A DNA stretch of 64,000 bases from Budorcas taxicolor. Taxonomy: Eukaryota > Chordata > Mammalia > Artiodactyla > Bovidae. The position numbers and the translations under genes are program-made. Below are positions 61,297 to 64,000 of this stretch, piece after piece. Every line of letters starts with the position of its first letter. The stretch's first letter is position 1. The DNA lies in assembly GCF_023091745.1 (NCBI RefSeq), contig NW_026291758.1, forward strand, positions 157,806 to 221,805, in the 5' to 3' direction. A model generated the notes under the pieces. That model was not told where the DNA came from. It did not search any database and worked only from the letters and a program-made list of their open reading frames with translations.

Positions 61297-62099
61297 GTGT
61301 GGAGTCGGGGCCGGAACCTGAGGATTCCTCTCCAGTGTTGCCATGGATCTTGGGGTGCTTCTGAGTCTCCCCAGGGGAGTCAGGCCTCGTCTCGAGTGGG
61401 GGCATGCACGTGCGCTTTCCTCCCGAGCTGCAGCAGCAGTGTCACGATTCCTGTCACGTGGATCAAGGGATCTGTGTCTTTCCCTCGAGGCTGTTCCTCG
61501 AGGCTTTCCCACAGGGCTGTGCCACGTGCCACCTTGGTGTGAGTCGATCCTCGGCGTGAAAGACGAGCCGGTGAAGGGAAAAGAGGTTCCTCTGGAATGG
61601 ACTGAGACATCTGGGGGACTCTTGGAATGGTGGCACGACCCTGGAGTTCCTCTCGCCATTCCTGTTGAGAGGGCCTCCTCTTGAGATGCGACGGGAAGGC
61701 CGGGAACTCTTTCCCGACGAAGCAGGGAAAGGATCCCTCATCTCGAGCTACGAGTCGGAAACGGGGCTCCTCTGGATGTGGGCGGGACCCACGTGATTCC
61801 TCTCGAGTAGAGACGGCTATGTCGGGGAACTTCTTGATTTGCACCAAGGGTGTGAAGGACCCTTTCGAAATGCCAGAGGTGAGGTGTGATCAGCCTCGAG
61901 ACGCCTCAGCAGAAATGGGCCTCATCTCGCCTGGAGGGGAGAATCTCCTGGATTTTCTCGAGTTGTGGCAGGTCTTCTCGAGTTACGACGGGGACCTCAG
62001 GGACACGCTCTGGTGGCCTCAGGAAAGGCCAGTCCCCATGCGAGTTGCTAGGGGACCTCTCGGGATTCCTCTCCCGTCCATGCCGGGGCCTCAGTCCTT
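61297..62099. repeat. Satellite monomer, 803 bp, a different 13-bp unit lost
   Basis: Near 61478-61516 the micro-tandem reads CTTTCCCTCGAGG, CTGTTCCTCGAGG, CTTTCCCACAGGG, so the third unit is absent. The change is independent of the neighbour's. It also has CAGCAGCAGTG where the array has CAGCAGTAGTG, and the AATGCCAGAGG / CAGCAGAAATG variants also seen at 50464-50520 and 56998-57050. Confidence 0.9.
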
Positions 62100-63729
62100 G
62101 TGTGGAGTCGGGGCCGGAACCTGAGGATTCCTCTCCAGTGTTGCCATGGATCTTGGGGTGCTTCTGAGTCTCCCCAGGGGAGTCAGGCCTCGTCTCGAGT
62201 GGGGCATGCACGTGCGCTTTCCTCCCGAGCTGCAGCAGTAGTGTCCCTATTCTTGTCACGTGGATCAAGGGATCTGTGGCTTTCATTCGAGGCTGTCCCT
62301 CGAGGCTTTCCCACGAGGCTATCCCACAGGGCTGTGCCACGTGCCACCTTGGTGTGAGTCGATCCTCGGCGTGAAAGACGAGCCGGTGAAGGGAAAAGAG
62401 GTTCCTCTGGAATGGACTGAGACATCTGGGGGACTCTTGGAATGGTGGCACGACCCTGGAGTTCCTCTCGCCGTTCCTGTTGAGAGGGCCTCCTCTTGAG
62501 ATGCGACGGGAACGCCGGGAACTCTTTCCCGACAAAGCAGGGAAAGGATCCCTCATCTCGAGCTATGAGGCGGAAACGGGGCTCCTCTGGATGTGGGCGT
62601 TACCCACGTGATTCCTCTCGAGTGGAGACGGCTAGGTCGGGGAACTTCTTGATTTGCACCAAGGGTGTGAAGGACCCTTTCGAAGTTCCAGAGGTGAGGT
62701 GTGATCAGCCTCGAGACGCCTCAGCGGAAATGGGCCTCATCTCGCCTGGAGGGGAGAACCTCCTGGATTTTCTCGAGTTGCGGCAGGTCTTCTCGAGTTA
62801 CAACGGGGACCTCAGGGACCCGCTCTGGTGGCCTCAGGAAAGGCCAGTCCCCATGCGAGTTGCTTGGGGGACCTCTCGGGATTCCTCTCCTGTCCATGCC
62901 GGGGCCTCAGTCCTTGTGTGGAGTCGGGGCCGGAACCTGAGGATTCCTCTCCAGTGTTGCCATGGATCTTGGGGTGCTTCTGAGTCTCCCCAGGGGAGTC
63001 AGGCCTCGTCTCGAGTGGGGCATGCACGTGCGCTTTCCTCCCGAGCTGCAGCAGTAGTGTCACGCTTCCTGTCACGTGGATCAAGGGATCTGTGGCTTTC
63101 CCTCGAGGCTGTCCCTCGAGGCTTTCCCACGAGGCTTTCCCACAGGGCTGTGCACGTGCCACCTTGGTGTGAGTCGATCCTCGGCGTGAAAGACGAGCCG
63201 GTGAAGGGAAAAGAGGTTCCTCTGGAATGGACTGAGACATCTGGGGGACTCTTGGAATGGTGGCACGACCCTGGAGTTCCTCTCGCCGTTCCTGTAAAGA
63301 GGGCCTCCTCTTGAGATGCGACGGGAACGCCGGGAACTCTTTCCCGACGAAGCAGGGAAAGGATCCCTCATCTCGAGCTACGAGGCGGAAACGGGGCTCC
63401 TCTGGATGTGGGCGGGACCCTCGTGATTCCTCTCGAGTGGAGACGGCTAGGTCGGGGAACTTCTTGATTTGCACCAAGGGTGTGAAGGACCCTTTCGAAA
63501 TGCCAGAGGTGAGGTGTGATCAGCCTCGAGACGCCTCAGCAGAAATGGGCCTCATCTCGCCTGGAGGGGAGAACCTCCTGGATTTTCTCGAGTTGTGGCA
63601 GGTCTTCTCGAGTTACGACGGGGACCTCAGGGACCCGCTCTGGTGGCCTCAGGAAAGGCCAGTCCCCATGCGAGTTGCTAGGGGACCTCTCGGGATTCCT
63701 CTCCCGTCCATGCCGGGGCCTCAGTCCTT
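62100..63729. repeat. Two satellite monomers with several single-base indels
   Basis: Monomer 62100 (816 bp net) has one G fewer in GAGTGGGGCATGC (62201-62204). It has one G more in TTGCTTGGGGGACC (near 62866-62870). Monomer 62916 (814 bp) has the same G loss near 63017-63020 and lacks a C in CTGTGCACGTGCC (near 63152). Monomer 62100 shares CCGACAAAGC and GGGCGTTACCC with 58862. Confidence 0.9.
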
Positions 63730-64000
63730 GTGTGGAGTCGGGCCGGAACCCTGAGGATTCCTCTCCAGTGTTGCCATGGATCTTGGGGTGCTTCTGAGTC
63801 TCCCCAGGGGAGTCAAGCCTCGTCTCGAGTGGCGGCATGCACGTGCGCTTTTCCTCCCGAGCTGCAGCAGTAGTGTCACGCTTCCTGTCACGTGGATCAA
63901 GGGATCTGTGGCTTTCCCTCGAGGCTGTCCCTCGAGGCTTTCCCACGAGGCTTTCCCACAGGGCTGTGCCACGTGCCACCTTGGTGTGAGTCGATCCTCG
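63730..64000. repeat. Partial satellite monomer at right edge
   Basis: These are the first 271 bases of a monomer. Compared with the array it reads GTCGGGCCGGAACCC (one G fewer, one C more) and GCGCTTTTCC (one T more). The satellite is unbroken at the window end, so the array continues to the right. Confidence 0.92.

Larger units (their letters stand above)
1..64000. repeat. Tandem satellite array, 816-bp monomer, probable ruminant (sheep/goat-type) satellite I
   Basis: The same ~816-bp sequence recurs head to tail across the window. Taking GTGTGGAGTCGG as phase marker, monomers start at 114, 930, 1745, 2561, 3377, 4193, 5009, 5825, 6641, 7457, 8273, 9089, 9905, 10721, 11537, 12353, 13170, 13986, 14804, 15620, 16435, 17251, 18067, 18883, 19699, 20515, 21331, 22147, 22962, 23778, 24594, 25410, 26226, 27041, 27857, 28673, 29489, 30304, 31120, 31936, 32752, 33568, 34383, 35199, 36015, 36831, 37646, 38462, 39278, 40094, 40910, 41726, 42542, 43358, 44174, 44990, 45806, 46622, 47438, 48254, 49070, 49886, 50702, 51518, 52334, 53150, 53966, 54782, 55598, 56414, 57230, 58046, 58862, 59678, 60494, 61297, 62100, 62916 and 63730. 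Most differ from each other by a few percent or less. The family call rests on unit length, GC-richness and 31-bp substructure typical of pecoran satellite I. Such arrays form centromeric heterochromatin. Cervid satellite I is the main alternative. Confidence 0.96.

Noticed and set aside
1..64000. CRISPR array
   Set aside because: The repeats are contiguous 816-bp monomers with no unique spacers; the 31-bp subunits are degenerate and abut each other, and there are no cas genes.
1..64000. Ribosomal DNA intergenic repeats
   Set aside because: No rRNA coding sequence or unique spacer occurs in 64 kb; unit length and 31-bp substructure fit ruminant satellite I better.

Overview
The whole window is one uninterrupted tandem satellite array. 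There are 78 complete monomers from 114 to 63729, plus a 113-base piece at the left edge and a 271-base piece at the right edge. All are in the same orientation. The monomer is 816 bp (66 of 78 exactly; the others are 803, 814, 815, 817 or 818 bp). I see no protein-coding gene, RNA gene, transposon insertion, inversion or unique spacer. The array runs off both ends of the window.

The organism is most likely a ruminant, and within that a sheep- or goat-like bovid. The grounds are a GC-rich unit of about 816 bp built from degenerate ~31-bp subrepeats. This matches what is known of pecoran centromeric satellite I (ovine/caprine satellite I about 816-822 bp; bovine 1.715 and cervid satellite I share the 31-bp ancestry). 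I assigned the family by recognition, without a database comparison; a deer is the main alternative.

The array has nested levels: a 13-bp micro-tandem inside each monomer, about 26 diverged 31-bp subrepeats, the 816-bp monomer, and local higher-order repeats (HORs) of 2 to 9 monomers. I lettered monomer subtypes by shared variants. Layout: 1-5824, mixed monomers with a three-monomer subfamily at 1745-4192. 5825-18066, an irregular T-U-V-W family (T U V W, T U V, U V W, V W X, V W). 18067-22146, transitional monomers. 22147-40093, alternating 5-mer (P Q A D E, 4079 bp) and 4-mer (P Q R S, 3263 bp) units, together a 7342-bp 9-mer present twice plus a partial third copy. 40094-47437, a 1632-bp dimer and mixed monomers. 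47438-60493, an 8-mer (I J K L M L K L, 6528 bp) present twice. 60494-64000, monomers with many more length changes, including two losses of exactly one 13-bp unit.

No genes work together here. The biology is that of centromeric/pericentromeric heterochromatin evolving by unequal exchange, with several junctions mappable to short intervals. Each typical monomer also carries three CACGTG E-boxes and several short dyads, and I found no CENP-B box.
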